DNA from: Cannabis sativa
Lineage: Eukaryota > Streptophyta > Magnoliopsida > Rosales > Cannabaceae
Assembly: GCF_029168945.1 (NCBI RefSeq)
Contig: NC_083605.1
Location: forward strand, 33,183,280-33,247,279
Direction of reading: 5' to 3'
Length of the DNA stretch: 64,000 nucleotides
Below the pieces are notes generated by a model that was not told where the DNA came from, made no database searches, and saw only the letters and a list, made by a program, of their open reading frames with translations. Both the position numbers and the translations under genes were made by a program. Below, piece after piece: positions 22,208 through 34,888 of this stretch (its first letter is position 1; the number at the start of each line of letters is the position of its first letter).

Positions 22208-22645
22208 CACTATTATAAAACATGCTTTTTCCATTGGCCTACAACTAATGACATTACTTTTTCTATTGGTTCTCAAAATTGACAGCTATGTGGGCGTAAC
22301 AAATTTAGGCGCCGTAGTCGTCAATTATGGATCGACAAAAACGAAGTTTTGTTGTCAGTTATGTACTGACATATATGGGAAAACAAAATCAAAATATATA
22401 TACCAAAACTACATGAGCTCCCATCAGATTGATTTTAAACTAATTTTTCTATTATTCTTACTTTGTTTTCATTATCACTTTTTCTTTCATCTCAAATATA
22501 TAAATTTTGGCAATATATAATATATTACAGTATTAATTACTTACAAGATTAATTACATTGTAAACTATTAGATTTTCTGCCCTATATAAAAATAAATTCA
22601 ATATAATCAGATTTACTAATTAATAAAAGATCAGAAATCATTCTA
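22208..22645 (+). mobile_element. CACTA-like left terminus
   Basis: The sequence CACTATTATAAAA at 22208 matches CACTA termini. It is followed by two similar subterminal motifs of the form TTTTTC(C/T)ATTGG with TGACA downstream (near 22228 and 22258). A similar motif, TTTTTTCCATCGGTT, occurs near the right-hand CACTA-like end at 34136-34202. The two ends may belong to one element, but the 3-bp flanks differ (AAT and GGT). Confidence 0.45.
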
Positions 22646-24398
22646 TGTTGCATGGTTCACATGATTTATTTCATGATTATGTTTAATATATAAATTCTAT
22701 TAAGTCCTGAACATATATAAATATGTATATATTTATTCATGATAATAGTGTCGTCAGTACAGTGAAATATAATCATGATTACATGTTCAAAAGGTTAATT
22801 TCCATGATTTGTAAGTTCACTGGATTTAGACTGACATGATAATCGATGATAAGGTATACTTACACCTTGGATAAGTGTTATATCCTTTCCAGAGAATTGG
22901 TAAAGCTTACCAGTATCGGATGTATAGAGTATACATTAGAAGGGACTGATATTGATCTCAGATAAGATATCATAAATTTAACGTTATATCTTTCTAAGTC
23001 AATATCAATAGTTGATCTTAGGTCTATGGATCTTAATCCTGATATAGTTAGGTTCAACTAAGCTGTATTATTTATGTTCTTCAAGTTGTTCGTGGAAGCT
23101 AACTAATGGTTCTAGCAGATATTTACATCTTGAGAACATGGTAGTTCAACTGAGTGTGAGCGCTGATCATAGATATGGAATCTATAGCTTCTATAAGTAT
23201 TTAGAAGTGAAACGATGATTTCCTTCGAGCTTGGTTGAATAGAGATAAATGATTGAGATCTCATTTCAGTAATTATATTAGTTTACTGAAATATCATTTA
23301 TAGGTAACTAAGTGTTTTAAAGATAAAATACATTGAAGGGTTGAACGGTAAATTTATCCCTATTTAGTGTTGATCATCTATAGAGGATATTTGACTATTA
23401 GGATTGTAACAATGGATAATCATAACGTATCTATATTGTGGTACATATAGAGCATTCTATATAATTGAGAGTGTTATTCAATTCCAAATCTATAGTGGCG
23501 TAAGGAGGAATTAATAATTCTAGATCTACTTATTCAAATCTCGGTTATGTAGGCGCATGGTCCCCTCACTAGTTGAGATAATACTGTTTGTACACTCAGT
23601 TCATTGATTTTAATCAATCAATCATAATTCTAAAATTAGACTATGTCTTATTTAAGAATTTTCACTATGCAAGGGTTAATTATGAAAAAAAGAGGTTTTG
23701 GGGTCAATTTGTTAATTAAGAGACTTTGTATGGTCTAATTAATAAATTACATAAATGAAAATTTTATTTGATAGTTAATTATAATTATTAAATAAATAGC
23801 TTTGGCATTTATATGATTGAATTGGAAAATATAGTATTATTGAAAAAAGTGGCAAAAATCTACTAGAAACTGGTCCATTATTTTGTACGCCCATGAAGTG
23901 GATTCTTATCCATTATTTTATTCTTTTTTAATCCATTTAATTCAGCCCTAATCCCTAGTTGAAACACTATAAAAGGAACATGATGCTCTCACTCATCCAA
24001 CTCTTGTCAACTTCACTATTCAATCAACCTAGATAAGAGAGTTCCTTCCTCACTGATTTCAGCCTCCTTCATTGTTCTTTCATATTCGAAACCTTGAGTG
24101 ATAGAGTGCCACGACCAAACATATCAAGTCAAGTACTCAATCATAGTGAGTAAGACGGTGGTAACCAAACCCGAAGGAGAGAAAGACATCTAGATTCAGA
24201 TCTTGATAATGCTCTACAGTAAAAAGGAATCAAGGGCTAGAGATCTTGAACGGAAAAAGTCATTATATTCCGATTCAATCAATGTAATGTTTTCTTAAAC
24301 TCTTATGTGTTTATTTCATTGTTTTAGAGAATTCATATTTAGGATGTTAATCAACATACTTATCAGTAAATCTAGATCCTGGTAAAATATTTCCAACA
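22646..24398 (+). repeat. Copia-type LTR, 5'-truncated
   Basis: This plus-strand LTR ends in ATTTCCAACA and follows the solo LTR at 17636-19536 (read reversed) along most of its length, including the block around GGTTGAACGGTAAATTTATCC. The expected start, TGTTGGGTTTTGTGCCC, is missing, so the 5' border at 22646 is approximate. No primer site follows and no target duplication is visible, so this is a truncated or rearranged solo LTR. Confidence 0.7.
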
Positions 24399-24455
24399 TA
24401 AACAAGTTTCAATAGAGAGGATGGTCTGGGCTGGGCAACCGTGACAGACCTTTGG

Positions 24456-26689
24456 TGTAAATCCCGCTTAGTTAATTTGGAAATTATCAGTTGTTTATGA
24501 TTAATCATGAAATTATTTATAGCTATTTAAATAATTTATTGTACTGTTATTTATGGAATTCAGAAATGCATGATTATGTCATCATTAGTTTTTATATTTC
24601 GCATTTCCGGTGTCCGGTATTTTGGAACTCGGCGTTTGGCTCAGTAGAAATCACAACTTAGTATGTTAGTAGTTTGGGGACGGGTTTTAGACATTGGGAA
24701 TGTCGGGAATGGCCGGGAATTTAGAATGTCCCAAAAATACCCCTTTAGTATGATTTTTGTGATTTTATGGTGGAGGGGCAAAATGGTCTTTTTGCCCCAT
24801 TAGTGTTTTGTCTTATATGAGCTTTTTATTTGAAAATTTAAATGCTTAAGTGTTTAATTGTTGGCTGAATAAAATGAGATGTTATAGCTTTTATTTCATT
24901 TTTTCCCAAACTTAGAAAAAAATTACATTTTCTCAAAGAAAACTCTCTCAACTCTCTCTCTCTTTTCGGCCATTTGAGGCAGCTTCTAGGGTGATTTTTC
25001 CTCTTCAATTTCAAGTAAATTTCAGCTTGTTGTGTGTCTCTAATCAAGGTAATTCTTGTCTTGCTTTTTCTAATTAGTTTTCTTGAGATTTTTATGAAAT
25101 TGGATGAAATGCATGCATGATTTTGGTATATGTTGCTGCTGTGATTTTGTTGTTGATTTATGTGGATTAAAGCATGCTAATTGAAGTTAAATTGGGCTGT
25201 GTTAAAGCATGTTAGTTAGGTTGTTCAAAGCTTTTAGTTTTTATGTGAAAAAGTTATGAATTTTTGAAAGAAATGGTTCATTTTGTTTCTGTGAAATTGC
25301 TGGATGTTCTTGTGTGTTTTCAGAAGCTTGTTCATGCTTAGTTGAGTAGAATTAGCTAGGTTTGGATGCATGTTAGTGGATTTAACCAAGTTTGAGTTTT
25401 GGAACTCAAAGCTTGGTCTTTAATGGTGATTTTTGTATATGTGTTTTCTGGGTGGTTTTGATGCCTTGGTTTTGTTCTAGGGATAGTTTAGAACAGGTCT
25501 GGAAAGTTTGGGACCAATTGGGGTTGAATTGGTCGAGTTATGAGAATTTTAGTTGGCTGCCTGCGAGGAACCGGAATTCCGGTTGTGCATCCGGAATTCC
25601 GGATGAGGGTTCGATAATTCCCTAACCGGAATTCCGGTTGGGCAACCGTCCGCTGTAGGTTGGGGAATTTTTCCGAACCCTAGTTTTCCTCGTTTTTATG
25701 TTTTTAGGGGTATTGCCATGCTTTTTATCGATAGGGAAACTTTTAGTTCCAAGTTTTAGTCCCCGGGAAGTGATTTAGCGTGTCACTTATAGCGTTGTGA
25801 TTTTTATGGTTTAGGAGCCAGTAATCCGCCGCTCAGCTTCAGTTCCAGTCAGGTTGACCGACACACCTGAAATCGGAATCCAGGTAAGATTAGTATAACA
25901 GTATGCATATGTAGATTACATGTTTAGCGTGCATGTAGGAAGCCTGCTAGATTACATTAGTTATGTATTTAGGCTTCGAACCATCCAACCCTGTCACGTC
26001 GGTACAGCCGGAGTATGACCGGCGGCGAGTATGACCGGTTCGACCGATCAGGCTGACACTTGGTTGGTGGTTCAGTGCTATTGACCTATCCCGTCGGTAC
26101 AGCCGGAGTATGACCAGCGGCGGAGTATGACCGGTTCGACCGATCAGGAGGATACTTGTCAATAGTACCGTCCCCTGAACGTTCAAAACTCAGTACCATG
26201 TTGGACATGGCAGTAGTGGCTCAGTACCATGTTGGACATGGCAGTAGCGGGACTCAGTATCGTGTTGGACACGGCAGTTAGTATTTTGTATGATATTATT
26301 ATACTTTTCTTACTGAGTCTGTCGACTCACAGTTTATGTTCATGTGTAGGTAAAGGCAAGGCTGTAGCTGATGGACCGTGAGCGAGCTTATGAGATTGTA
26401 CATGTCGGGGCGGTTAGGCCTGGAGCGTACGATCCTCGGGACAGCAAGGCTGAGTTTTTTGTAACTGGTCGTTAGACGACTTTATTTTGATGTAAAAGTT
26501 AAACAGTTAAAACTTTTGTAAATATTTTTATAATCGGGATCCCGAGACTTTTATAATATGTTTTACAAGTTTAATCAAAAAGCAAAATTTTAATTAATCA
26601 CGTTTTTCCATAAACCTCGTTGGTTAGCAACGAGCTGCACAGTACGTTTAACAATCACGTAATACGCCTAAGGTAGTTAGGGTGTTACA
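24456..26689 (+). repeat. 5' LTR of Gypsy E2
   Basis: This starts TGTAAATCCCGC and ends GGGTGTTACA. It differs from its partner (31607-33837) mostly in short patches such as 25575-25660, 25815-25885 and 26005-26110. There CAGGCTGG in one copy reads CAGCCGG in the other and CCAGCAGCC reads CCGGCGGC. Stretches such as 24480-24960 and 25060-25480 look nearly identical. Confidence 0.95.
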
Positions 26690-26692
26690 ATT

Positions 26693-26704
26693 TGGTATCA
26701 GAGC
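26693..26704 (+). promoter_or_regulatory. Primer binding site of E2 (initiator Met tRNA)
   Basis: TGGTATCAGAGC, three bases after the 5' LTR, is a perfect match to the complement of the 3' end of plant initiator Met tRNA. It primes minus-strand DNA synthesis. E1 has one mismatch at this site. Confidence 0.9.
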
Positions 26705-26971
26705 CGCCAGGTTGTCTTCCAAAGATCGTCATGACATGTACAATCATCATCAGCAGTCAGCTCGGTTCACGGTTCAGTAAGCCTTTATTGCTTTAGCAGT
26801 TTATTTTATTCAGTTATGAAAAAGAAAAGCCTGTTAGGAAGCATGTTAGTAGCCTGATAGTAGAATAGGCGCATGTTTCATTTCTAATTTCCAAATTAAG
26901 CGGCATTAGTAAGCTCGCCTTGAATACGACCTGATATGCCAACTCTTGGTTTCGCAGGCGGTTCTAACTAG

Positions 26972-27913
26972 ATGGACGCCAGGCGGACTACCAGGAGTCA
27001 GGGCAACTCCGTAGGGTCGAATCAGGGACAGGGAGCTCAGTTTCCCCCACCTGCTAGGGGTCGAGGCAGAGGTCCCCGAGGCAGGGCTCGTGGCCGGGGT
27101 GATGAGAACCCGCCACAGGCTGCCCAGGCTCCCCCAGCCGATCAGGGAGCCCCGAACTGGAAGTTGCGGTTTGCGGAGATGCAAGCCCGGATCGAAGAAC
27201 AAGACCTCGAGATTCAGAGGTTGAGACAGCAGGGTGCTCCTGCAGTTCCTGTGCCCGTAGTTTCCGTGGCACCTGCCCCTGCTGCCCAGGCCGAGATAGT
27301 GGTGGCGGCCCATAGATTGGAACCATTGTATGAGCGGTTCCGGAAGCAAGCACCTCCGGTATTCCTGGGAGGTCCGGATGTAATGAAAGCCGAACAGTGG
27401 CTGACGGTGATTACCAGAATCCTGAATTTCATGGGTGTCACCGGTAACGACAGAGTGGTGTGCGCCACGTTTCGGGCCGGTGAGGACGCGCTGGTATGGT
27501 GGGACATGGTGTCTCAGATTCATGATGTCACCACCATGACCTGGGAAAGGTTCCAGGAACTCTTTAATGCGAAATACTACAATGAGGCGGTCAGAAGCGC
27601 CAAGAGGAAAGAGTTCGTTCACCTGACCCAGCGGGAGAACATGAGCGTCACTGAGTATACTACTCAGTTTGACCGGTTGGCGAGGTTAGCCTCGGGAATT
27701 GTACCGACCGACTTCAGCAAGAAGGAGAAATATCTGGACGGATTGAATCCCAAGATCAGGCATGACCTGATGATCACCACAGACGACAGCACCACCTATG
27801 CTCAGATGGTGGAGAAGGCACTGCGAGCTGAGGGCGCAGTGGGGTGCATGTCAGAACCGGCCGAGTACTCGGTTAGTGGCGGGGCTCCTACCCCTCCCGC
27901 ATCGAGGCTATAG
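26972..27913 (+). pseudogene. E2 gag
   Basis: The 313-codon frame starts at MDARRTTRSQ like E1. It has an RG-rich N-terminus, a proline/alanine-rich part, a short coiled-coil-like MQARIEEQDLEIQRLRQQ, and then the conserved gag domain (FLGGPDVMKAEQWLTVITRI, DALVWWDMVSQIH, YYNEAVRSAKRKEFVHL). It ends at a stop after PTPPASRL, where E1 reads on. The difference is a small shift in GCATCAGGCT versus GCATCGAGGCT. The capsid-like domain is complete and in one frame here, unlike in E1. Confidence 0.92.
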
Positions 27914-28021
27914 CAGGGGAGTAGTGGTTCGGCCATTGATCGAGGAAGAGGGCACCCAGCTTCCGGCGGCTCGAGTTAGAACAAGAGGTTCGGGGGAACC
28001 GAACGAGAGGGAGTCGTCCTG

Positions 28022-28413
28022 GTGGTAATGAGACCCGATTCTCCTATCCCGAGTGCCCTAGCTGCAAGAGGCACCATCGGGGCGAGTGCAAAGGTCAGGG
28101 ATGCTTTCATTGTGGCATGCCCGGACACTTCAAGAGGGAATGTCCCCAGCTCCGACCAGAGGCACCGCGAGCTCCAGCGATACCCACCTGCCGGTGGTGT
28201 TCGCTATCACGCAGCCGATGCGGATGCCACCCCATCGGTTGTTACAGTCGCCTTTTTATTAACAACTCGCTTTATTCAGTGTTGTTTGATTCCGGGGCTA
28301 CACATTCTTATGTGGCGGCCAGAGTCTTTAGTAAGTTGGGTAGACCCTTTGATAGATATGAATCGTGGGTTTGGAACCCCGTTACACAGTGGAGAATTGG
28401 TTATCTCCAATAG
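28022..28413 (+). pseudogene. E2 zinc knuckle and protease, out of the pol frame
   Basis: In the frame that is open at 28117-28413 the sequence gives [15 protein letters not shown], the end of the CCHC knuckle, and the protease active site [17 protein letters not shown]. Just upstream in the same frame lies the CPSCKRHH region. The long pol frame overlaps this in a different frame and encodes nonsense until about 28390. Protease and RT are thus separated by a frameshift near 28385, and gag and knuckle by at least one near 27905. Confidence 0.85.
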
Positions 28414-31400
28414 GTGGATTAGGTCTATGCCGATCAGGATAGATGGTAGAGAGTTAAGCGCTGATCTGATAGAGATGAGCTTAGTCGAATTTGATATTAT
28501 TTTAGGAATGGATTTCCTATCTAAATATTCGGCGAGCATTGATTGTAAGAGGAAGATGGTGGTCTTCCAACCGGAAAGTGAAGAACCGTTTGTATTTGTG
28601 GGTCTCGGTTCGGGGATCTCGGATCCGGTGATCTCGGCTATGTCAGCGAGAGAATTATTGCACGGCGGGTGCTTAGGGTTTCTGGCCGTGGTGGTGGACA
28701 CCACTCGGCCAGACACCATTCGGCCAGAGGACATCAGAGTGGTTCGGGAATTTTTGGACGTTTTTCCCGAAGAACTTCCAGGGTTACCACCTCAGCGGGA
28801 GATCGATTTCTTGATTGACTTGGCACCAGGGGTGGATCCGGTTTCCAAAGCCCCGTATAGGATGGCTCCAGCTGAACTTAAGGAATTAAAGATTCAGCTC
28901 CAAGGGTTGCTTGACATAAGGTTCATTCGGCCCAGTGTGTCACCCTGGGGAGCCCCGGTTTTGTTCGTCAAGAAGAAGGATGGATCTATGAGGATGTGCA
29001 TCGACTACAGAGAGTTGAACAAGTTGACGGTGAAGAATAAATATCCATTACCTAGGATCGATGACTTGTTCGATCAGCTTCAGGGGAAAACGGTCTTTTC
29101 TAAGATTGATCTCCGTTCGGGTTATCATCAGTTGAGGATCCGAGAGGAGGACATTCCAAAGACGGCTTTCCGCACTAGGTATGGACATTACGAGTTTCTG
29201 GTTATGTCATTCGGACTAACCAATGCTCCTGCAGCATTCATGGACCTGATGAATAGAGTATTCAAGGATTTCCTCGATATCTGTGTGATTGTGTTTATCG
29301 ACGACATCCTCGTGTACTCTCAATCAGAAGAGGAGCACGAGTTACATCTTCAGATGGTACTGCAACGACTTCGAGAACATAAGCTCTACGCCAAGTTCAA
29401 GAAATGTGAGTTCTGGTTGTCTCAGGTGTCCTTCCTAGGGCACATTGTGAGTAAAGATGGGATCAAGGTGGACCCCGAGAAGATTGAATCCGTCAGGGAT
29501 TCGCCGAGACCGAAGACAGTGACAGAGATCAGAAGCTTCTTGGGATTAGCTGGGTACTACCGTAGGTTCGTGGAGGGGTTCTCCAAAATTTCAATGCCCC
29601 TAACCGAGCTTACAAAGAAGAATCAGCGGTTTATCTGGTCAGATAAATGCGAAGCTAGTTTTCAGGAGCTGAAACAGAGGTTGATTACTGCTCCGGTACT
29701 AGCTTTGCCTTCGGACAAGGAGAAGTTCGTAGTCTACTGTGACGCATCCAAACAGGGTTTGGGGTGCGTATTGATGCAAGCCGAACGGGTTATCGCTTAT
29801 GCCTCCCGTCAGTTAAAGGATTATGAACAGCGATACCCGACTCATGATTTAGAATTAGCCGCAGTGGTTTTTGCACTGAAGATTTGGCGGCATTACCTTT
29901 ACGGGGAGAAGTGTGAGATCTATACCGACCATAAAAGTCTCAAGTATTTCTTTACTCAGAAAGATTTGAACATGAGACAAAGGCGTTGGTTGGAATTAGT
30001 GAAGGACTACGATTGCGAGATCCTCTATCATCCCGGAAAAGCCAATGTAGTGGCCGATGCCCTGAGCGTAAAGTGGTCCCGGCAAGTAGCTAGCATGGTT
30101 CAGATCTCACCTCAGCTAGCAGAGGATATGGTTAGATCCAGCATTGAGTTTGTGGTAGGTCAGCTTCACAACTTGACGCTGCAATCTGATCTGTTAGAAA
30201 GAATAAAAGTCGCTCAGATGATAGATCCGGAGTTAGTGAAAATCCGAGATGAGGTATTGGCTGGTCAAGCCAAAGACTTTTCGATGTCAGATAGTGGGAT
30301 GCTTTTGTATAAAGCCAGGGTTTGTGTTCCGAGCAGTGCGGAACTTAGAAATGAGATCTTTGAGGAGGCTCATTCTACTCCATATTCTCTGCATCCCGGC
30401 ACCACCAAGATGTACCAAGATTTGAAACCGTACTTCTGGTGGAACGGTATGAAGAAGAATTTGGTAGAATTCGTATCGAGATGCCTCACTTGTCAGCAGA
30501 TCAAGGCTGAACATCAGAGACCAGCAGGGTTGTTGCAGCCTCTAACCCTACCAGAATGGAAATGGGAGGATGTTACGATGGATTTTGTGGTCGGGTTACC
30601 TAGGGCCACGGGTATGTATGATTCCATCTGGGTAGTGGTGGACCGATTTACGAAATCTGCTCATTTTCTGCCGGTTAGAACAACATTTTCAGTGGATCAG
30701 TTGGCAGAACTGTACGTCAGAGAGATAGTGAGACTTCACGGGGTACCGAAGTCTATAGTTTCGGACAGGGATCCGAAATTCACCTCCAAATTTTGGCAAA
30801 GTTTGCAACGGGCAATGGGTACGAAGCTAAAATTCAGTACAGCATTCCATCCTCAGACAGATGGTCAGTCCGAAAGGACAATTCAGATATTGGAGGATAT
30901 GTTGAGAGCCTGTGTTATGGACTTTGAGGGTTCATGGAGTAAATATCTACCGTTAATAGAATTTTCATACAACAACAGTTATCAGAGTACGATAGGGATG
31001 GCACCCTATGAACTGTTGTACGGTAGGAAATGTAGATCCCCTATCCACTGGGATGAGACAGGGGAGAGGAAATACCTAGGTATGCTTGCCTCACAGAGCA
31101 GACAGAAGAGTTACGCAGATCCGAAACGCAGGGATGTTGAGTTCCAAGTAGGGGAACATGTATTTTTACGGGTATCTCCGATGAAGGGGATTAAACGTTT
31201 CGGGAAAAGAGGCAAGTTATGCCCTAGATTTACAGGACCTTTCGAGATTCTCGAGAAGATAGGTCAAGTGGCATATCGGTTAGCATTGCCTCCAGCCTTA
31301 TCAGCAGTGCACAACGTATTTCATGTCTCAATGTTGAGAAAATACGTTTCAGACCCCTCTCATATACTCAGTTATGAGAGTCTTCAGCTTCAGCCAGACA

Positions 31401-31528
31401 TGTCATATGAGGAACAGCCAGTGCAGATCCTGGATAGACAGGATAAAGTCCTTCGGAATAAGACCATAGCATTGGTCAAGGTTCTCTCGGAGAAACAAAG
31501 AAGGTGGAGGAAGCCACCTGGGAGCTAG
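28396..31528 (+). pseudogene. E2 pol: RT, RNase H, integrase, chromodomain-like tail
   Basis: The open frame runs from 28022, but real homology starts near 28396 ([12 protein letters not shown]). It has [15 protein letters not shown] with [19 protein letters not shown] and catalytic FIDDILVYS, RNase H with [13 protein letters not shown] and [10 protein letters not shown], and integrase with [17 protein letters not shown] and the DDE residues in [15 protein letters not shown] and SERTIQ. All catalytic motifs are present in one frame. Oddities are a 17-residue deletion after ERKYLG, a change from SRKGPG to SVKWSR, and a late frameshift that replaces the chromodomain end ([10 protein letters not shown]) with a short unrelated tail. 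Of the two copies this enzyme region is the better preserved. Confidence 0.92.
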
Positions 31529-31588
31529 AGTCAGATATGAGAGCTCAATATCCAGAGTTATTCAGGTTAGATTTCGGGGACGAAATCC

Positions 31589-31606
31589 TTTTAAGGGGGG
31601 GATAGT
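31589..31606 (+). promoter_or_regulatory. Polypurine tract of E2
   Basis: TTTTAAGGGGGGGATAGT lies directly against the start of the 3' LTR and matches the tract of E1 apart from the G-run and one base. It primes plus-strand DNA synthesis. Confidence 0.85.
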
Positions 31607-33837
31607 TGTAAAGCCCGCTTAGTTAATTTGGAAATTATCAGTTGTTTATGATTAATCATGAAATTATTTATAGCTATTTAAATAATTTATTGTACTGTTA
31701 TTTATGGAATTCAGAAATGCATGATTATGTCATCAGTAGTTTTTATATTTCGCATTTCCGGTGTCCGGTATTTTGGAACTCGGCGTTTGGCTCAGTAGAA
31801 ATCACAACTTAGTATGTTAGTAGTTTGGGGACGGGTTTTAGACATTGGGAATGTCGGGAATGGCCGGGAATTTAGAATGTCCCAAAAATACCCCTTTAGT
31901 ATGATTTTTGTGATTTTATGGTGGAGGGGCAAAATGGTCTTTTTGCCCCATTAGTGTTTTGTCTTATATGAGCTTTTTATTTGAAAATTTAAATGCTTAA
32001 GTGTTTAATTGTTGGCTGAATAAAATGAGATGTTATAGCTTTTATTTCATTTTTTCCCAAACTTAGAAAAAAATTACATTTTCTCAAAGAAAACTCTCTC
32101 AACTCTCTCTCTCTCTTTTCGGCCATTTGAGGCAGCTTCTAGGGTGATTTTTCCTCTTCAATTTCAAGTAAATTTCAGCTTGTTGTGTGTCTCTAATCAA
32201 GGTAATTCTTGTCTTGCTTTTTCTAATTAGTTTTCTTGAGATTTTTATGAAATTGGATGAAATGCATGCATGATTTTGGTATATGTTGCTGCTGTGATTT
32301 TGTTGTTGATTTATGTGGATTAAAGCATGCTAATTGAAGTTAAATTGGGCTGTGTTAAAGCATGTTAGTTAGGTTGTTCAAAGCTTTTAGTTTTTATGTG
32401 AAAAAGTTATGAATTTTTGAAAGAAATGGTTCATTTTGTTTCTGTGAAATTGCTGGATGTTCTTGTGTGTTTTCAGAAGCTTGTTCATGCTTAGTTGAGT
32501 AGAATTAGCTAGGTTTGGATGCATGTTAGTGGATTTAACCAAGTTTGAGTTTTGGAACTCAAAGCTTGGTCTTTAATGGTGATTTTTGTATATGTGTTTT
32601 CTGGGTGGTTTTGATGCCTTGGTTTTGTTCTAGGGATAGTTTAGAACAGTACGGAAAGTTTGGGACCAATTGGGGTTGAATTGGTCGAGTTATGAGAATT
32701 TTAGTTGGTCGCTCGCGAGGAACCGGAATTCGGTTGTGCATCCGGAATTCGGATGAGGGTTCGATAATTCTTAACCGGAATTCCGGTTGGGCAACCGGTC
32801 TGCCGGTTGGGGAATTTTTCCGAACCCTAGTTTTCCTCGTTTTTATGTTTTTAGGGGTATTGCCATGCTTTTTATCGATAGGGAAACTTTTAGTTCCAAG
32901 TTTTAGTCCCCGGGAAGTGATTTAGCGTGTCACTTATAGCGTTGTGATTTTTATGGTTTAGGAGCCGATGTCAATCCGCTCGGCTTCGATTCCGGTCGGG
33001 TTGACCGCACACCCTGAAATCGAATCCGTAAGATTAGTATAACGGTATGCATATGTAGATTACATGTTTAGCGTGCATGTAGGAAGCCCGCTAGATTACA
33101 TTAGTTATGTATTTAGGCTTCGAACCATCCAACCCTGTCACGTCGGTACAGGCTGGAGTATGACCAGCAGCCGGAGTATGACCGGTTCGACCGATCAGGC
33201 TGACACTTGGTTGGTGGTTCAGTGCTATTGACCTATCCCGTCGGTACAGGCTGGAGTATGACCAGCAGCCGGAGTATGACCGGTTCGACCGATCAGGAGG
33301 ATACTTGTCAATAGTACCGTCCCCTGAACGTTCAAAACTCAGTACCATGTTGGACATGGCAGTAGTGGCTCAGTACCATGTTGGACATGGCGATGGCGGG
33401 ACTCGCATCGTGTTGGACACGGCAGTTAGTATTATGTATGATATTATTATGCTTTTCTTACTGAGTCTGTCGACTCACAGTTTATGTTCATGTGTAGGTA
33501 AAGGCAAGGCTGTAGCTGATGGACCGTGAGCGAGCTTATGAGATTGTACATGTCGGGGCGGTTAGGCCTGGAGCGTACGATCCTCGGGACAGCAAGGCTG
33601 AGTTTTTTGTAACTGGTCGTTAGACGACTTTATTTTGATGTAAAAGTTAAACAGTTAAAACTTTTGTAAATATTTTTATAATCGGGATCCCGAGACTTTT
33701 ATAATATGTTTTACAAGTTTAATCAAAAAGCAAAATTTTAATTAATCACGTTTTTCCATAAACCTCGTTGGTTAGCAACGAGCTGCACAGTACGTTTAAC
33801 AATCACGTAATACGCCTAAGGTAGTTAGGGTGTTACA
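31607..33837 (+). repeat. 3' LTR of Gypsy E2
   Basis: This is 2231 bp, begins TGTAAAGCCCGC and ends GGGTGTTACA, followed by the duplication TTTGG. It includes the roughly 27-bp repeat with CCATGTTGGACATGG (about 33345-33390); its second unit and the following stretch differ from the 5' LTR. The palindrome block around 32720-32800 has lost parts of the CCGGAATTCCGG units. Confidence 0.95.
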
Positions 33838-33893
33838 TTTGGGGCTGGGCACCACTGGATCTAAGAGACCGAGAGAGATCGAGATCATTGGCG

Positions 33894-34014
<121 letters not shown>

Positions 34015-34135
34015 GTTTATGTTCTTTTATAAAATAAGGGGTGGCTTTGAAATTGATATTTAGGGTTATATAAAATTAGGGTTCGAGTTATTTAAATGGG
34101 TTAAGTTCACAACTGACGATAAGTTTGGCACTAAT

Positions 34136-34202
34136 TTTTTCCATCGGTTCCGGGTTTTGACTATCATTTTGGCTGACAATATAAACCCATTTTGTAATAG
34201 TG
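34136..34202 (-). mobile_element. CACTA-like right terminus
   Basis: The stretch ends TTTTGTAATAGTG at 34202, the reverse of CACTATTACAAAA, and matches the left terminus at 22208 at 12 of 13 bases. Upstream is a subterminal motif like the ones at the left end. The following bases GGT do not match the bases before 22208, so pairing of the ends is not proven. Confidence 0.45.
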
Positions 34203-34888
34203 GGTTGAAGCTTGACTTTTGTTATTATTATGATCTCTATATTTTGTTTATACATGATGATAATAATTATGATGTACTTTTTATTTCTAAAAGCTAACCA
34301 TGCAAGAGTTTATTATATTAAGAGTCCTTTAATATAATAATTTTCTTATTGGGCTTTACAAGTTCACCTTTTATTTTGTCTCATATTCAAGAACTCAATT
34401 TGATGTCAGTGGTTGAGGAAGGGTACTGCTAAGAAAGAATATTGTTACTGGTGTAGTCTTATTTTAGTCATTTATTTTTTCTTTAAAAATTGATGATTTT
34501 TTATTTAAACTTGAATGGACAGTCTGGATCTGAATTAACTTTGTACTGGTTAAGAATGAAGAATGATGGATGTTAGATTTTATTTTGGCATTTTATTATT
34601 TTCTTTTATATGAGTGGTCCTCATTTTAGTTACTAATATTTTACGTATAATTATAGGACTCATTCTATTAATTTTAAATATGTACTTTGTTATATAAATT
34701 AAAGGGTTACTTGTTAGCATTATTTTTCTACAAAGGTGAAAATGTAACTTTTAATTTCAATTATATATTACATATTTGTCGGAACGAGACATGTACATGT
34801 TTCAATCTCCAAATGTTTTTATTAAATTTTAATAGTACGATCTATATCTTGCGTTTATATCTAAATAATGAAATATAAAATATATAGG
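34203..34888. other. AT-rich DNA without recognised features
   Basis: This stretch is noncoding and AT-rich. The short ORF at 34687-34878 shows no recognisable domain. Confidence 0.5.

Larger units (their letters stand above)
24456..33837 (+). mobile_element. Full-length Ty3/Gypsy Tekay-like chromovirus, E2
   Basis: This is the plus-strand member of the same family as E1. The LTRs (24456-26689 and 31607-33837) are about 2.23 kb. The 5-bp duplication TTTGG lies at 24451-24455 and 33838-33842. The primer site for initiator Met tRNA is perfect and the polypurine tract is present. It carries gag, CCHC, protease, RT, RNase H, integrase and most of the chromodomain. Relative to E1 it lacks 51 bp in frame near 31080 and has frameshifts near 27905, 28385 and 31485. 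Between 28390 and 31485 the frame is open, longer than any open piece in E1. Confidence 0.95.
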
